Source: Diaporthe sp. PMI_573
Taxonomy: Eukaryota > Ascomycota > Sordariomycetes > Diaporthales > Diaporthaceae
Assembly: GCA_021399435.1 (NCBI GenBank)
Contig: JAJTUP010000044.1
Coordinates: 310,001-374,000, forward strand
Direction: 5' to 3'
Length of the DNA stretch: 64,000 nt
The notes beneath the pieces are model-generated. The model did not search any database and was not told the origin of the DNA. It saw only the letters and a list, made by a program, of their open reading frames with translations. The translations under genes and the position numbers were made by a program. The first letter of the stretch is position 1. Every line of letters starts with the position of its first letter. Shown piece after piece: positions 1 through 9,766 of this stretch.

Positions 1-580
1 AAGCCCTACTCCACGAACGAAGGCATTGAGCCATCGTTATGACGACATGCCGCAGTCGATTTCTAACAGGCGTGACCATCCGTCCAGCGCTGCTGAAGCT
101 CCTCTCTGATTCTGCAGAAGAAGATGGTATGCTGAGGAAGTCTATAGCCATAATGCCTAAGGTTGGAAACTTCTGAAGATTCTGTTGCCACCACCCAATA
201 GGGTCCTTCTCGACCACTGCAGATTCGACAGCCGCTTCGCTTAAATAGATGGCCAATTCGTCGTTGACTGCCTGGGCCGCAGTAGAGAGATTGTTCTGGC
301 CCAGGCGACCCTTACGGCCTCTGTGGGTTCCGTTAGTGCTCTCCCCGCCAGCATCAGCTTGTCGACGTGCTCTCTTGAAATCCATCCTCCGCTTGACGTA
401 GTCGCGGCAGGCATCAGCCTCCTTATCGGCATCCTGGCTGCGTTTACCCCCGAAGTCAACACCCTTGTAACGGACTTCGTAAAAGCTCCGCAACAGTGTG
501 TTGTAATGTTTCTTCCACCCGCCCTGTTTGCGGATTGGGCAACCGTCCCAAAGTTCTTCCATGGCCTTCCACTTCTTGCA
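1..580 (-). pseudogene. hAT transposase C-terminal fragment (runs off window start)
   Basis: An unbroken frame on the minus strand from about 580 to base 1 reads as the C-terminal third of a hAT transposase. It has a W..MEELW segment, a WWQQN motif and then the hAT dimerisation signature (FLSIPSSSAESERSFSSAGR, followed by a V-x-P-x-R-N-R-L stretch). The frame has no usable start and the catalytic core is absent, so this is a fragment. The end of the protein may lie outside the window. At about 570-580 it abuts a different hAT copy on the opposite strand, so the junction is a rearrangement or an insertion end. The family call is secure; the exact upstream boundary is not. Confidence 0.75.
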
Positions 581-793
581 CTCAACCTCTCTGCCAAAGC
601 ATTGCTTTTTGGCTCCAATCCAGAGCAGGGCTCCTAATAGTGCGGACCATTAAGAGCACTATTAGTGCACACTGTAGTCCAGACTAATAGTCCATGCACT
701 ATTGGTTCAGTGCGACGTCTCTCGGACTACACTGATGGTTCAGTGTAGGCCTCTCGGACCACACTGATAGTCCAGTGTAACTCGACCAGACTG

Positions 794-1711
794 TAGGGAT
801 GGGCACGTGTTTAATACACATGTGTATTAAACTGCTTTTTATTATAATGAAGCAGCTTTTTATTCCGAATAAAAAGCGCGCTTTTTATTGCAATATAACT
901 ACCCATATATGAAGCTGCCCAAGGGTCATATAATACAAATAACCAAGCCAAATTAGGTCAACTTTTTCCCCGTTCCTTCGCTCTCTGACCCATTTTGGAC
1001 CTCAAATGTGTCCACAACTGTCTCTTCTCCGTCGGAGGCGGGTTGGTGAGTGAACTCGCCGATAACAGCGTCAACTTCCAGACTTGATGCGCAATGGATT
1101 TCCATATACGTATCTTCGAGAGTAAGCCAACCGTCTTCTGTCAAATCTTCCCAGCTAACCACCGTAGAATCAACCTCATTGCGATGATCAAGAGGTTGAT
1201 TCTGAGACTGTGTTATCCTCTCTAGCACCCGTTCGTTTATGTAGATGAACGCCAACTTGTCAGCGTTGGCTGGTGTGAGCCTGTTGCGTGCCTTGCTGTG
1301 GAGGAAGTTAACCGCCGAGAATGATCTCTCTGAGGGAACTGAATTGGCTATGGTTCCAAAGATTCGAACTGCAAGTGTAGCCAGCTTGCTGCCCTGGTTA
1401 TCAAGAAGCATCCAAGCATCTAATGGCGTCCATTCTTTGAATAGACTAAGCCCCCTGCAGCAAACTGGCCGCCCGATTGTGCTCGGAAGTGGTTAAATTC
1501 TCGAACAATATGAAATACCACGACAGGCTGTTGAAGGCGGTGGAGAAAGGAGGTCGGAACAGGGATTATATTGATCCGACACACTAAGCCTGTTTTGGAA
1601 GGCGCTAAACCTAATATAGAAGGGAAATAATGCATATAAAACGCGCCTGCTTTAAATATTTAATGCAAAAAGCGCATTTTATTTAATGATGCAGCATTAA
1701 ATCCATCCCTA
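794..1711. mobile_element. Second-level nested hAT derivative with TSD
   Basis: A 918-bp element begins TAGGGATGG and ends CCATCCCTA. It is flanked by perfect 8-bp copies of CCAGACTG (786-793 and 1712-1719), so it is a hAT-type insertion into the 626-2728 element. Sub-terminal sequence on both sides is rich in TTTTTATT/TTTAAT motifs. The only coding remnant is the minus-strand dimerisation domain at 953-1440. The element is therefore an internally deleted derivative of a larger hAT element. Confidence 0.9.
953..1440 (-). pseudogene. hAT dimerisation-domain remnant inside the nested element
   Basis: The minus-strand frame opens at about 1440 with a TPLDAWMLLDNQGSKLATLA stretch, then has the hAT dimerisation hallmark (NSVPSERSFSAVNF) and an acidic tail ending at 953. 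No BED finger or catalytic core is present. An ATG at 1411 would permit a 152-residue protein consisting of the dimerisation domain plus tail. Whether it is translated is unknown; it is the only coding content of the 794-1711 element. Confidence 0.65.
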
Positions 1712-2710
1712 CCAGACTGACCAGTAGTTCAGTGCGAGGGCCGCAGACTAACAGTGGCACTATTAGTGCGCCCAAGCCCTTCCAAGTTTGTGGCCCACTG
1801 CGGAGTACCCAGCCAGGACGTACGCGGTCCAATGCGTCGAGAGCGCGCGCCGCGGGGTTTCAAAGATGGCGCTAAAGGAGTGTCAACAAATACAGCCAGT
1901 GTACCGTGTTTGTCGCAACTGAAACCATCCGTCCTAAAACTTACATGTTCAACAGTATCCTAATTTTGTAGCTTTGGAATGGGCTATCTGGCTGATTGCA
2001 AGAAGCATGTACTGCCTGAGAGACGATGAAGTGTGTGTTATCTCAGTGGCGAACCTTAAGCCGACGAGTTAAGAGATACCAACCCTGCCATTACAGATAG
2101 GCGGGGTACCAGGTAACTTCTATCCAATACCTGTAGGGTAGGTTGGGCTGGGATTGCATCGTCCTGAGCGAAGCCGTTGAGATGCCAATCACGCTAATCT
2201 CTTTGAGAATCACAGTCAAACTAGTGAGATTATAACCACTGGCTTGCTCAGAGCTTCTGTTTCGTATCGATTCCATCGTAGTCTGAGATAGAATGGCAGA
2301 TTGTTGTGTCCGGTCGAGTAATGTGTATCGTACCAATCATGGCCCCCAGTTTCTGCGTCAACGTGGTTCGATTACTGACTACGTCCCATCCCAAAGCGCA
2401 GATTAAGTCAATTACAGTCCGCCCAAAAGGCTATCTATCGTTCTTATTGAAGACAGGAGCCCACAGGAGGCAGCCTGAGAGGCACGGGGAGTGCCCAGCC
2501 GCAAGTGGGGCTATTATGTTCGGACTAATAGTGTAAACTACAGTTTGCACTGTAGTTTAGTTTCAACCTTGACGGACGGACCAATAGTTCAGTTTGCATA
2601 TCTCAGGCAAACTGGCAGTTCAGTGTAGCTAAGTCAAACGGACTGGCAGTTTAGTGTGACCAAGGCAAACGCACTAAATGAGCAGTTTGAGGCTTTCACA
2701 CGCACTGGTT
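1712..2710. other. Non-coding interior of the 626-2728 element
   Basis: I see no credible gene here. The stretch carries sub-terminal repeats (AGTTCAGTGT-like words at 2590-2665) that mirror those at 700-780 on the other side of the element. Short open frames lack domain signatures. Confidence 0.6.
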
Positions 2711-4362
2711 GCACTATTAGGAGCCCTGATCCAGAGGCATTTGAGAATCAGCTCTCCGGCGCAGCAGCGTTATCTGAAACTGAACACGATCTTTGGAGGA
2801 GGAGAGGGCCAGTCGGGAAGCTCCACAACCTCGTTGTTGACATCGACAGATCTGATGTGCTGAGTTACCTTCTTCGAGGTGTTCAGCAGGCTGATATGGA
2901 CCAATCTATCGATCCGAGAGTTCGGGCGAGGAAGCCTCTGAACATCGTCGTCGATAACGATACCAGATGGTTGTCCCAGCTCTATATGATCCGCCGCGCG
3001 ATCAAACTCCGTCCTTACCTCGATGTGATGATTGTTAAACACAAACAAGCTTGGGAGCAGGACAACAGGTCGAAAAAGACGGGCCTGATGAGGAGGTCGG
3101 CTGTTCAACCGCGAATTTGCCTATCCGAAAACCAGCTTTCAGACAAGGACTAGGACGTCCTCGAACACCTCGCTACGATTCTTGGATTCTACGAGGTCAC
3201 CGTCAAAACCCTTGAGGGAGACGGTATTCAACGCAAACGGAAGAGGGGGTGGGTCGGCTCGTACGGAAATATCTGGTATGTCATCCAAGGCTTCGAATTC
3301 CTAATGGCAAAACTGGAGGAGTACAAGGCAGTCGCGGCGGATTATCCAGATCCCGAACACTTCAGGATCAACATCAACCTAGGGTGGCAGAAGCTCAACA
3401 AATATTACACAATTCTCGACGAGACACCAATATATTACGTGGCGTTGGCTCTCCACCCTGCGTATCGATGGGGTTGGTTCGAAGAACACTGGGGAAAACA
3501 TCCGGATTGGATCGCAACTGCGAAAGAGATGGTTCAGGAGGTATGGGAGACCGAATATCGCAACCTCGAGGTGGCATTGAGCCCAGGGAATGAGCCCGTT
3601 GCTAAACGGCGAAGGAAGTACCAAAATGCCTTCGAGGAATACTGTGAACAGTCACGATACGAGCCATCAAGCCGGTTATCGACGCCTACGACCACGCCAG
3701 CGAGGATGAGGTCTTCTGCGACTCCTGAATCCCCGAGGGACGAGTACGAGGCGTGGCAACAAAGCTGGGTTCTAACAGACACCGATATTCGAGACCCCAG
3801 CACATATTGGCAGGATAACCGAGCTCAATATCCCTGCCTCTCTCAAATGGCTCTTGATTTCCTCACGATCCAGCCGATGTCAGCCGAGTGCGAGAGGCTC
3901 TTTTCTACCGCAGGTCGATTGGTGACTCCCCTGCGCAGCCGCCTCGAAGTCGATATAATCGGGATGTGTCTAGTGCTGCGTTCGTGGCTACAAGCCAAGA
4001 TAATCGACGACCTGGATCCTCTGTTCGTTCCCACGCAAATCGAGGTCGAGAGCAGCGCCAGAAGTGAGGCAGGCGCAAGAGAGTCAATGGCGTCATATCT
4101 CGGCCGAGCGAGAGAGCTGGCAGGAGAGGAGAATGGGTGGGAATAACTGGTGGAGCATGTCGCGAATATCTCTGGGTTTCTGTAGATCGAAACAGGACAT
4201 CATCAGCAGCCGGGAATGCGAGCGTAGGGAAGACAAATGGATGGGGGGCCCCGGAGTCCAGGGGAAAGAAAGTGGAATGGTCACAATCAAGGCTGCAGGG
4301 TGTTGGAATGATATGAGATAGGGCTGTGGTTGAACCGAAGGCCACCATTTATTCTCTGTCCT

Positions 4363-6129
4363 TTACTGAACATGCAACACTTTCTTCTTACTCGCCTTCT
4401 GACTCAATATCTCGTTTACCCAGGCGCCAACCTCTTTCAGTGCCATACGCGGATCTTTCTTCCTCTTTACTAGGAATCCCTGAAGTTCCGCAGGGGAAAA
4501 TCCGGCGGGAATCTTGGATGCGAAATCGGCAGCGGCCCTTCTCATCTCTTCGTTGGTCAGAGCCTGGCCGTTTGCGTCGCGAAAATGCCCCGGAGATTCT
4601 TCCACTTCCGAGTCGGCCTCGTACATCCTCTCGAACAGCTCCTGCGCCTGTTCTTGTGTGGCATATGTGAACTCAACTTGCAGATCGACACGGCCGGGTC
4701 GGATCAGAGCTTCGTCCAGTTTTTCCGGCTTGTTTGTCGTCATGATCAGTAGCCTCCCCTCATGCGACGCAACGCCGTCGATTGCATTGAGCAGACCCGA
4801 CAAACTGATGCCTTTGTGATCGTCTGACCCGCGACGCTTTCCCAATTCCCGAGCAAGGTCTGAAACCTTCCAACCATTCATGCCACCTCTACCACTATCT
4901 TTGGCAAAACCATTAGATTCCTCATCCTCAAGCTCATCAACCTTCACATTGCCTTCCCTGCTGTTAACATCCATATTTGCATCATCATCTTGCTCTTCAG
5001 ATTGTCTTACGAGGCCCGCAGTATCGATGTCCTCCAGAAGTATAATACATCTGCGTGGTAATGAGTTGAAGAGTGATAACAGGTCCTCCTCCGTAACTGA
5101 CGGGTCGTGAAGGCTGATGACGTGAATCTCAAGCCCAAAGACGCCGGCAAGTACGAACGCAAGTGACGTTTTACCTGTTCCAGGTGGACCGTGGAAGAGA
5201 TACCCACGCCTCAAAGGGATGCCGCGGTTGGAATACCATTTTGATGTGTCGGGATGAAGGTATTCGTTCATATCGTGCAAGATTTGAACTTTTCGCTGCT
5301 CATTGAGCACTACTGTACGCATCGGGCGAATATCGCGGCTTGACACCAGCGACCAGGCTTGTGGTCCTCCGGAACGCCGTATTGCGGGTGGAGATGGATG
5401 TTTGATAAGGGTTTTGGCGCCAAGACCATCCTGATGTGCCTTTTTGGCATGGTAGAGGAGCTTTTTGAGCGGTTCGGGGGAGCGGCCAAGGCAGGAGATG
5501 ATGAGCTTCTCCTTGTCCTTGAACGTTTGGGAGTTGACGCCGTTGTCCTCTAGGAAATTTTCTTGCTCACGATAAAGCCGGAAGTATCGACCTTCGAACC
5601 AGAAGCTGTGTATGCCTATCGCTGGGATAAACCTTGAAATAGTGTGGGCGTCCTGGCCTGAGAAGTTGAGGTAGCCACCCTTTGTGTCTAAGGTGGCTCT
5701 TGACACCATCCGTGATTCGTTGCCTCGCTCCCAGGCTGATCTGAATGTTGTATGTACAGCGATGCATCTTGTGTCAATCAGACCAGGTTGCGAAGCTAGC
5801 CAGTCCACCATGGGACGATACATTACATCGTGGCTGGATATGGATAGGCTGGAACTGAAGTGTTTGGCAACAAATCTGCATGTAACCTCAGAGATCTGGT
5901 GCCATATTTTGTTGAACGTCCAAAGCATCACGACTGCAAGAATGATGCTTGTTTGTGAAGGGAAAATGCGGTACAGCAATATGAAGATTTGGACAACAGC
6001 GTTATGACTGCCGAGCAAGGTTATGATGTCTTGGACATTAATGACTGACCCATCGGCGACGGTGCCTGTCGTGTTGAAGTCCATGGTGTATCGAGACAGA
6101 GTTTTGCTGAAAACCGAAGAGAAGTCCAT
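4363..6129 (-). CDS. BCS1-like AAA ATPase
   Basis: A single exon of 588 residues. A hydrophobic segment at residues 57-72 precedes a BCS1 N-terminal domain (about 80-290). The AAA module follows: Walker A GPPGTGKT at 314-321, Walker B ILLEDID at 363-369, sensor TTNKPEKLD at 464-472 and the RPGRVD arginine finger at 477-482. Mitochondrial Bcs1 threads the Rieske protein through the inner membrane; fungi carry many divergent paralogues of unknown role. This protein is longer than classic Bcs1 because of an acidic, Ser/Gly-rich insert (about 372-435) between Walker B and the sensor, so I take it as a paralogue rather than the housekeeping chaperone. All ATPase residues are intact. The ATG at 6129 is the first in frame. 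No partner gene is adjacent. Confidence 0.9.
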   Translation of the reverse strand: MDFSSVFSKTLSRYTMDFNTTGTVADGSVINVQDIITLLGSHNAVVQIFILLYRIFPSQTSIILAVVMLWTFNKIWHQISEVTCRFVAKHFSSSLSISSHDVMYRPMVDWLASQPGLIDTRCIAVHTTFRSAWERGNESRMVSRATLDTKGGYLNFSGQDAHTISRFIPAIGIHSFWFEGRYFRLYREQENFLEDNGVNSQTFKDKEKLIISCLGRSPEPLKKLLYHAKKAHQDGLGAKTLIKHPSPPAIRRSGGPQAWSLVSSRDIRPMRTVVLNEQRKVQILHDMNEYLHPDTSKWYSNRGIPLRRGYLFHGPPGTGKTSLAFVLAGVFGLEIHVISLHDPSVTEEDLLSLFNSLPRRCIILLEDIDTAGLVRQSEEQDDDANMDVNSREGNVKVDELEDEESNGFAKDSGRGGMNGWKVSDLARELGKRRGSDDHKGISLSGLLNAIDGVASHEGRLLIMTTNKPEKLDEALIRPGRVDLQVEFTYATQEQAQELFERMYEADSEVEESPGHFRDANGQALTNEEMRRAAADFASKIPAGFSPAELQGFLVKRKKDPRMALKEVGAWVNEILSQKASKKKVLHVQ

Positions 6130-6270
6130 CCTGTGAGTTGTTGGTGGGCAAAAGGAAGTGGGGAATCTTCAGTGAAGTGCAGAGGCAGTAGTCTGATGCT
6201 TTAGTAATAGTCATGTGTATGTTAGGGTAACGAAACCTGCCTGGAGTGATAGATGAGCATTTTTTCTCGA

Positions 6271-6280
6271 TATATAATAG
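6271..6280 (-). promoter_or_regulatory. Possible TATA box for the BCS1-like gene
   Basis: Minus-strand CTATTATATA lies about 142-151 bases upstream of the ATG at 6129. Position and sequence are compatible with a core promoter, but AT-rich words are common in these intergenic stretches. Confidence 0.3.
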
Positions 6281-6784
6281 GGTGAGAATTCATTTGCTGC
6301 CTCAGGCAAAAATTAGGGGATGCACCAGCTGAGGGGGTGAACATAGCTTAAGGGGCCAGTGCGCCACGTGGTAGCCATCCTATTACCTGAAGGCGGGAGT
6401 GGAAAACGGCCAGTCTCCCTCGCCTTCCTTTCTTTGGGTGAATTCAAAGCCTAATAACACCGGGACAAGATCTCTTGATTTTCTGGATACTCTTGTTCCA
6501 ACCTTGTCGCAATGGAAGAGACCGCCGTCGAGGCAAAGGTCTCAAAGCCATATTTGAAGGCATGAACTTGCTCGTTTCATCGTATTGCGCTATCATGAGC
6601 TCGTAATTCAGGAGGCATTGAGCCCCCGTCCCAGTACAAACCATACCTTGAGGCACCGACGCCCTTCTGATTCTCAGAAATCCTACCCTAGATCAAGCCA
6701 GCCGGATCCAAAAGGTGACGATGCAGTGGTTCAAGAGCGCCCCGGGCAGATGGGTCAGCGATGTGAGAGCCGATCGACCCCCCG

Positions 6785-6857
6785 CGAAAAAAAAAAAAAA
6801 AAGGAAAAAAAAAAAAGGAAAAAAAAAAAAGGAAAAAGGAAAAAAGGAAGAAAAGCA
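6785..6857. repeat. Homopurine simple repeat
   Basis: A run of about 70 purines on the plus strand, mostly poly-A blocks of 10-16 separated by GG, with no pyrimidine. It is low-complexity and could adopt triplex-type structure or reflect a slippage-prone microsatellite. Confidence 0.85.
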
Positions 6858-6874
6858 AGTTTCGAAGAACCAGT

Positions 6875-7230
6875 TCACTGGCAAGGGAGGGACTGAACCC
6901 GGCTCTGGTTGAGGTCATGATGTTCTAGTCGTGAAAGTGTTTCTTCCACCTCCGCCATCGATTGTGGAGTCACTGCTCTCGGCTCTGCTTTAACATCCGC
7001 GTCCAGCTCTGGTGACCCCTGCATGCTATGAGAAGGTCCGGTTTGGATCGCACCCTTGAGCACCCGGATTGCAGATCTCACTTCGCCCAGACCAACAGTA
7101 AACTTCTCGTCATACGACTGCAACATGCTCTTCATGCCATCCAGTATGTCTTGCGTTGCCTTGTCTTGCCTATAGGCGCGTGGGTTAGATAAAACGGGGC
7201 ATCATCGCATAGAAGTAGACTGCACTCACT
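6875..7230 (-). pseudogene. Unrecognised gene fragment with a normal-looking intron
   Basis: A minus-strand frame ending at 6875 begins after a plausible 60-nt intron (7170-7229: GTGAGT donor, CTAAC branch site, TAG acceptor). The exon downstream of the intron reads as an amphipathic helix-rich segment (DKATQDILDGMKSMLQSYDE) followed by a Pro/Ser/Glu-rich tail. The upstream exon runs straight into the hAT fragment at 7240, so the gene would have lost its 5' part. I do not recognise the family. It could also be chance. Confidence 0.25.
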
Positions 7231-7239
7231 GAGACGAGC

Positions 7240-7754
7240 AGCGACAGTTGTCCGAGGCTATCGATGAGCTGGCGACGGACGACGACTTCAGGGAGCCGAG
7301 CATGGATGAAGTCTTCGAGCTCGAAACAGTCCCCGAGGAGAGTCAGCACCAGTATCCAGTCCCTGAGATTATTAACGCCGAGGAAGTGGACAAGTACCGC
7401 AAGCTTTGGCCGTTTGGCAAGCTACACAATATTGGCATCGCTCTTCGAACGAACAGTCAACTTCTCGAGGACTTTTATGAAGCTCAACGGCAAACCGCCC
7501 CTACCGAACCTGTTCTTACGTGGGTTCAAAACGTCTGTACTCGCTGGCAATCCGACGAGGCAATGGCGTCGCGCGCTCTGCCGAAACGAGCAGCCTTAAA
7601 CAGGATGCTTTGTATGATCGAGGGACGATGGGTTAGCCAAGGCGGCAAAGAAAAAGACAAACCAGCAATATTGAAAGAAAAACTTTCCCTTGAGGAATTC
7701 CCACCAAAAGTCGGTCACTTCAGACTGGCACTACAGCTACGCCAACACCTCTAA
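7240..7754 (+). pseudogene. hAT transposase middle fragment
   Basis: An open frame without an early ATG contains a [13 protein letters not shown] motif and a [14 protein letters not shown] helix. These correspond to the GPVGKLHN and RWxSxxxMxxRA blocks of the three better-preserved hAT copies in this window. BED finger, catalytic residues and dimerisation domain are missing, so it is a decayed internal piece. It diverges in sequence from the other copies and represents a separate hAT lineage. Confidence 0.65.
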
Positions 7755-7778
7755 ATTGACCAAATTAATTGAAAATAA

Positions 7779-7822
7779 GCAATTGAGACCACTTGGCACC
7801 AATTGGTGCCAAATTCAATTGC
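7779..7822. repeat. Two-tier perfect inverted repeat
   Basis: A 20-bp perfect palindrome TTGGCACCAATTGGTGCCAA (7793-7812) is nested in an outer pair of 8-bp arms, GCAATTGA (7779-7786) and TCAATTGC (7815-7822). It follows the hAT fragment and may be a sub-terminal structure of that element or a protein-binding site. Confidence 0.8.
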
Positions 7823-7907
7823 ACCTATCTCCTGCCTCACATTTCCAAAGATTCCCGACAATGGCCGATTACCTAACGATCAGATCATAGAGAAAAAGTA
7901 CGCTTAT

Positions 7908-8689
7908 TTAGTATGTTGTATGTCTACGCAGGTGTCTATTAGATGTCCTACGCACGACCCCATCGGAACCTCCAGTAGAGAGTCGAGCCGCCAGTGACGG
8001 CCCGAAGTGTTTATCCATCCGCCATGAGTGGGGGCTCTCTGGCTCCACTTCTAGTTTTAAGTCCGTTACGGCAGGCCCGAGCCTCCGGCAGCGGAGCTGA
8101 CGACGTGGTGGTGAAGGTGTGCCTAAGATTGCTTTCTTAGAAGAGGTATCCGGCACTGGCGTTGTGAGGTCAAGGATGGGTGGCTGCTTGGCTGGATCAA
8201 CCAGAGTTAGTTCCGTCGTTATCTTTTGGACAGAGCCGGCATCAGTGGGGCCAGGATTGTCTTGCTCGATGATGCCCTGCACCTGGCTGGTGATATGGTA
8301 CAGCTCGGTATCGTTGGCTGATAGGTCGCCATCATCTCCAGGGCTTATGGAAGCTCCCCGCGAGATAGGGACGAAATCTTCTGGTGTCCACGTCCGAAGC
8401 AATTTCGTCGAATTAGACTACAAAAGTCATATAAAAATTAGTTGCTGTCTGAGAAAAACCATGTGAAGACGTCGCTTACATTGCCCAGCGCAGATGAACA
8501 AACATCATCACCTGAGGCGTATTCGTATAACTCGCCATTGTACCACAGCGAGACACGCACCTTGATATCCAGTGTGGCATGTACGTCGTTGGCGTGCCTG
8601 AACAAGTCCCTCCGTGCCTTAGTGAAGTGGGCTGTTTGCGGTTTTGTGTTTTTGCCAGACACAACAGCAGCTGGCTTTGTGTCTACCAT
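7908..8689 (-). CDS. MADS-box-like short protein (two exons)
   Basis: Exon 1 (8689-8480) and exon 2 (8417-7908) join in phase across a 62-nt intron (8418-8479: GTAAGC donor, AACTAAT branch site, GTAG acceptor), giving 239 residues. Residues about 18-65 align with the MADS/SRF fold: HFTKARRDLFRHANDVHATL, then DIKVRVSLWYNGELYEYAS. The strongly basic N-terminal arm that contacts DNA in classic MADS proteins is reduced here. Exon 2 has a TPEDFVP segment and a long Ser/Pro-rich, probably disordered tail. The ATG at 8689 has a good context (atcATGG). Fungi contain families of short MADS-like proteins of unknown function, and I place it there. There is no stop or frameshift within it. Confidence 0.6.
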
Positions 8690-9766
8690 GATGCAGATGC
8701 TCGTAAAATGCAGAGTGGTTATCAAGGCGTAGGATCGGTCCGTCGGTCGCGCACGCGACAGTGCAGCCACTTTTGCACCCTTGGCTGAGCGCTGGCTGGC
8801 TATCCAGATTTGTCTTGCGTTGTGTCGCGGTGTGGAATCCAAGTCGAAGACTCTCGGACAAGCCTCCTACTTGGGGCAGCCAATTGTGCGAACCTTTTTT
8901 GGCAGGTGTTGGAACAGTAAGTTGTTGAGCCGTACGCTCTCACCGAACGCTTGGCGGATTACCTAATCCGTTTCGCTTGGCACAGGCGTGCCCCTTTTGC
9001 CCACGCCGTGCGGTGCTTCTCCCTCACCAGATAGTTACACAGAACCTGGAGGGAGTGATACATGCGCTACATTAAAGTGCCATGTATAGTATTTTCTCTG
9101 CGCATGCTGAGCCCTATGTATGTCCAAAGAAGAGTACAGTAGCTTCAATTTGACATACAGTACATACGAATCGTTTCTCAACATCACGAAATAAGTTCTC
9201 TAGATATCAACAAAGTTGAGGACTTTTGGTGTGGCGGATGATCGAGTGAGGGCTGTGATCGGGTAAGGGGTGGGCCATAGTACGATAACAAGACTGCGGT
9301 GCTCTCCTGGCGCGGAAGCACAACCTACTTTTATGGACTTTTGTCCCACCCAGAAGTACCTTTTGTGACCCAGGATATTAGATTTAATAATATGGTACTT
9401 GGTGGCCCGTTTTTACTAGTTAGTCTTAGGGGGTTACTAAATTTAAAAATGCAATTCCATTAAAATACAGTACTTAAGCCTGTTCCTTCTTGCTTCTAGG
9501 TTTGAAAATCTCTAAAGCTACAAAAACAAATTTCAAATACAACGTGCATTTAAGGATTTAGACTTCTCTTTGATCACGGCCATGCTGTCCTGCGCGGTCT
9601 AAAATATAAACTACAACTACTATTTCTTGCTTTTCTCAAGTGAAGCCCCGGTCTCGATACTTTCCAATCTATACACAAAATTCCCGCTTGGATTAGTCCT
9701 TGATACGAGTAAACCAAGTATTTCTGAAAACTACGTGTCCGGTGCTCAGGTCTAGGGTCTCTCATC
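8690..9766. other. Intergenic, AT-rich after 9100
   Basis: No gene is supported. The stretch holds one copy of a dispersed ~90-bp repeat (8801-8887). At 9397-9418 it has a 22-bp word (starts ACTTGGTGGCCC, ends TTACTA) found again at 59005-59026 inside the fold-back element. Confidence 0.5.
8801..8887. repeat. Dispersed repeat, copy 1
   Basis: About 90 bases closely matching 14244-14335 in the same orientation, with shared landmarks TTTGTCTTGCGTTGTG/C, CGCGGTGTGGAATCCAA, GCCTCCTACTTGG and CCAATTGT. It is not part of a recognisable coding domain and is probably a terminal or internal piece of an unidentified transposon. Confidence 0.75.

Larger units (their letters stand above)
626..2728. mobile_element. 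Non-autonomous hAT element with perfect TIR and TSD
   Basis: The ends are perfect 18-bp inverted repeats: CAGGGCTCCTAATAGTGC at 626-643 and its exact complement at 2711-2728. They are flanked by the perfect 8-bp target duplication ATCCAGAG (618-625 and 2729-2736). Removing the element and one duplication copy restores the reading frame of the hAT gene it landed in, which confirms the boundaries. Once the nested element at 794-1711 is also removed, about 1.2 kb without coding capacity remains. Sub-terminal regions repeat short motifs such as GTTCAGTGT, and the palindrome GCACTATTAGTGC occurs at 656-668 and again at 1757-1769. It must have relied on a transposase supplied elsewhere. Confidence 0.92.
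571..4146 (+). pseudogene. hAT transposase copy, split by nested elements and one stop
   Basis: Coding sequence resumes across a 2.1-kb insertion. 571-625 encodes a LNLSAKALLFG-type stretch. After the insertion, 2729-4146 continues with an RRRGPVGKLHN motif, the RWLSQLYMIRRA helix, a YPDPEHF segment and the dimerisation domain (IQPMSAECERLFSTAGR). Order and wording match the hAT copy on the minus strand at 29785-31578, which still has its BED finger; here the BED finger and the first half are missing. An in-frame TAG at 3151-3153 replaces the tryptophan that the other copy has at that point (KDW), a TGG-to-TAG change. The 3' end of the element may be at about 4261, where an imperfect match to the CAGGGCTCCG-type terminus occurs. 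Not functional as it stands. Confidence 0.8.
6130..6874. other. Intergenic stretch with a long A/G tract
   Basis: No gene is supported. The notable object is an uninterrupted purine tract at about 6785-6857 made of A-runs split by GG or GGA. Lysine-rich (plus) and Phe-rich (minus) open frames across it are artefacts of the tract. Confidence 0.6.

Noticed and set aside
6880..6905. tRNA T-arm-like word (complement of GGGACTGAACCCGG)
   Set aside because: Stem pairing does not work and no acceptor or anticodon stem is found around it.
6585..6918. Lys-rich and Phe-rich open frames across the homopurine tract
   Set aside because: They exist only because the tract has no stop codons; flanking parts show no conserved coding pattern.
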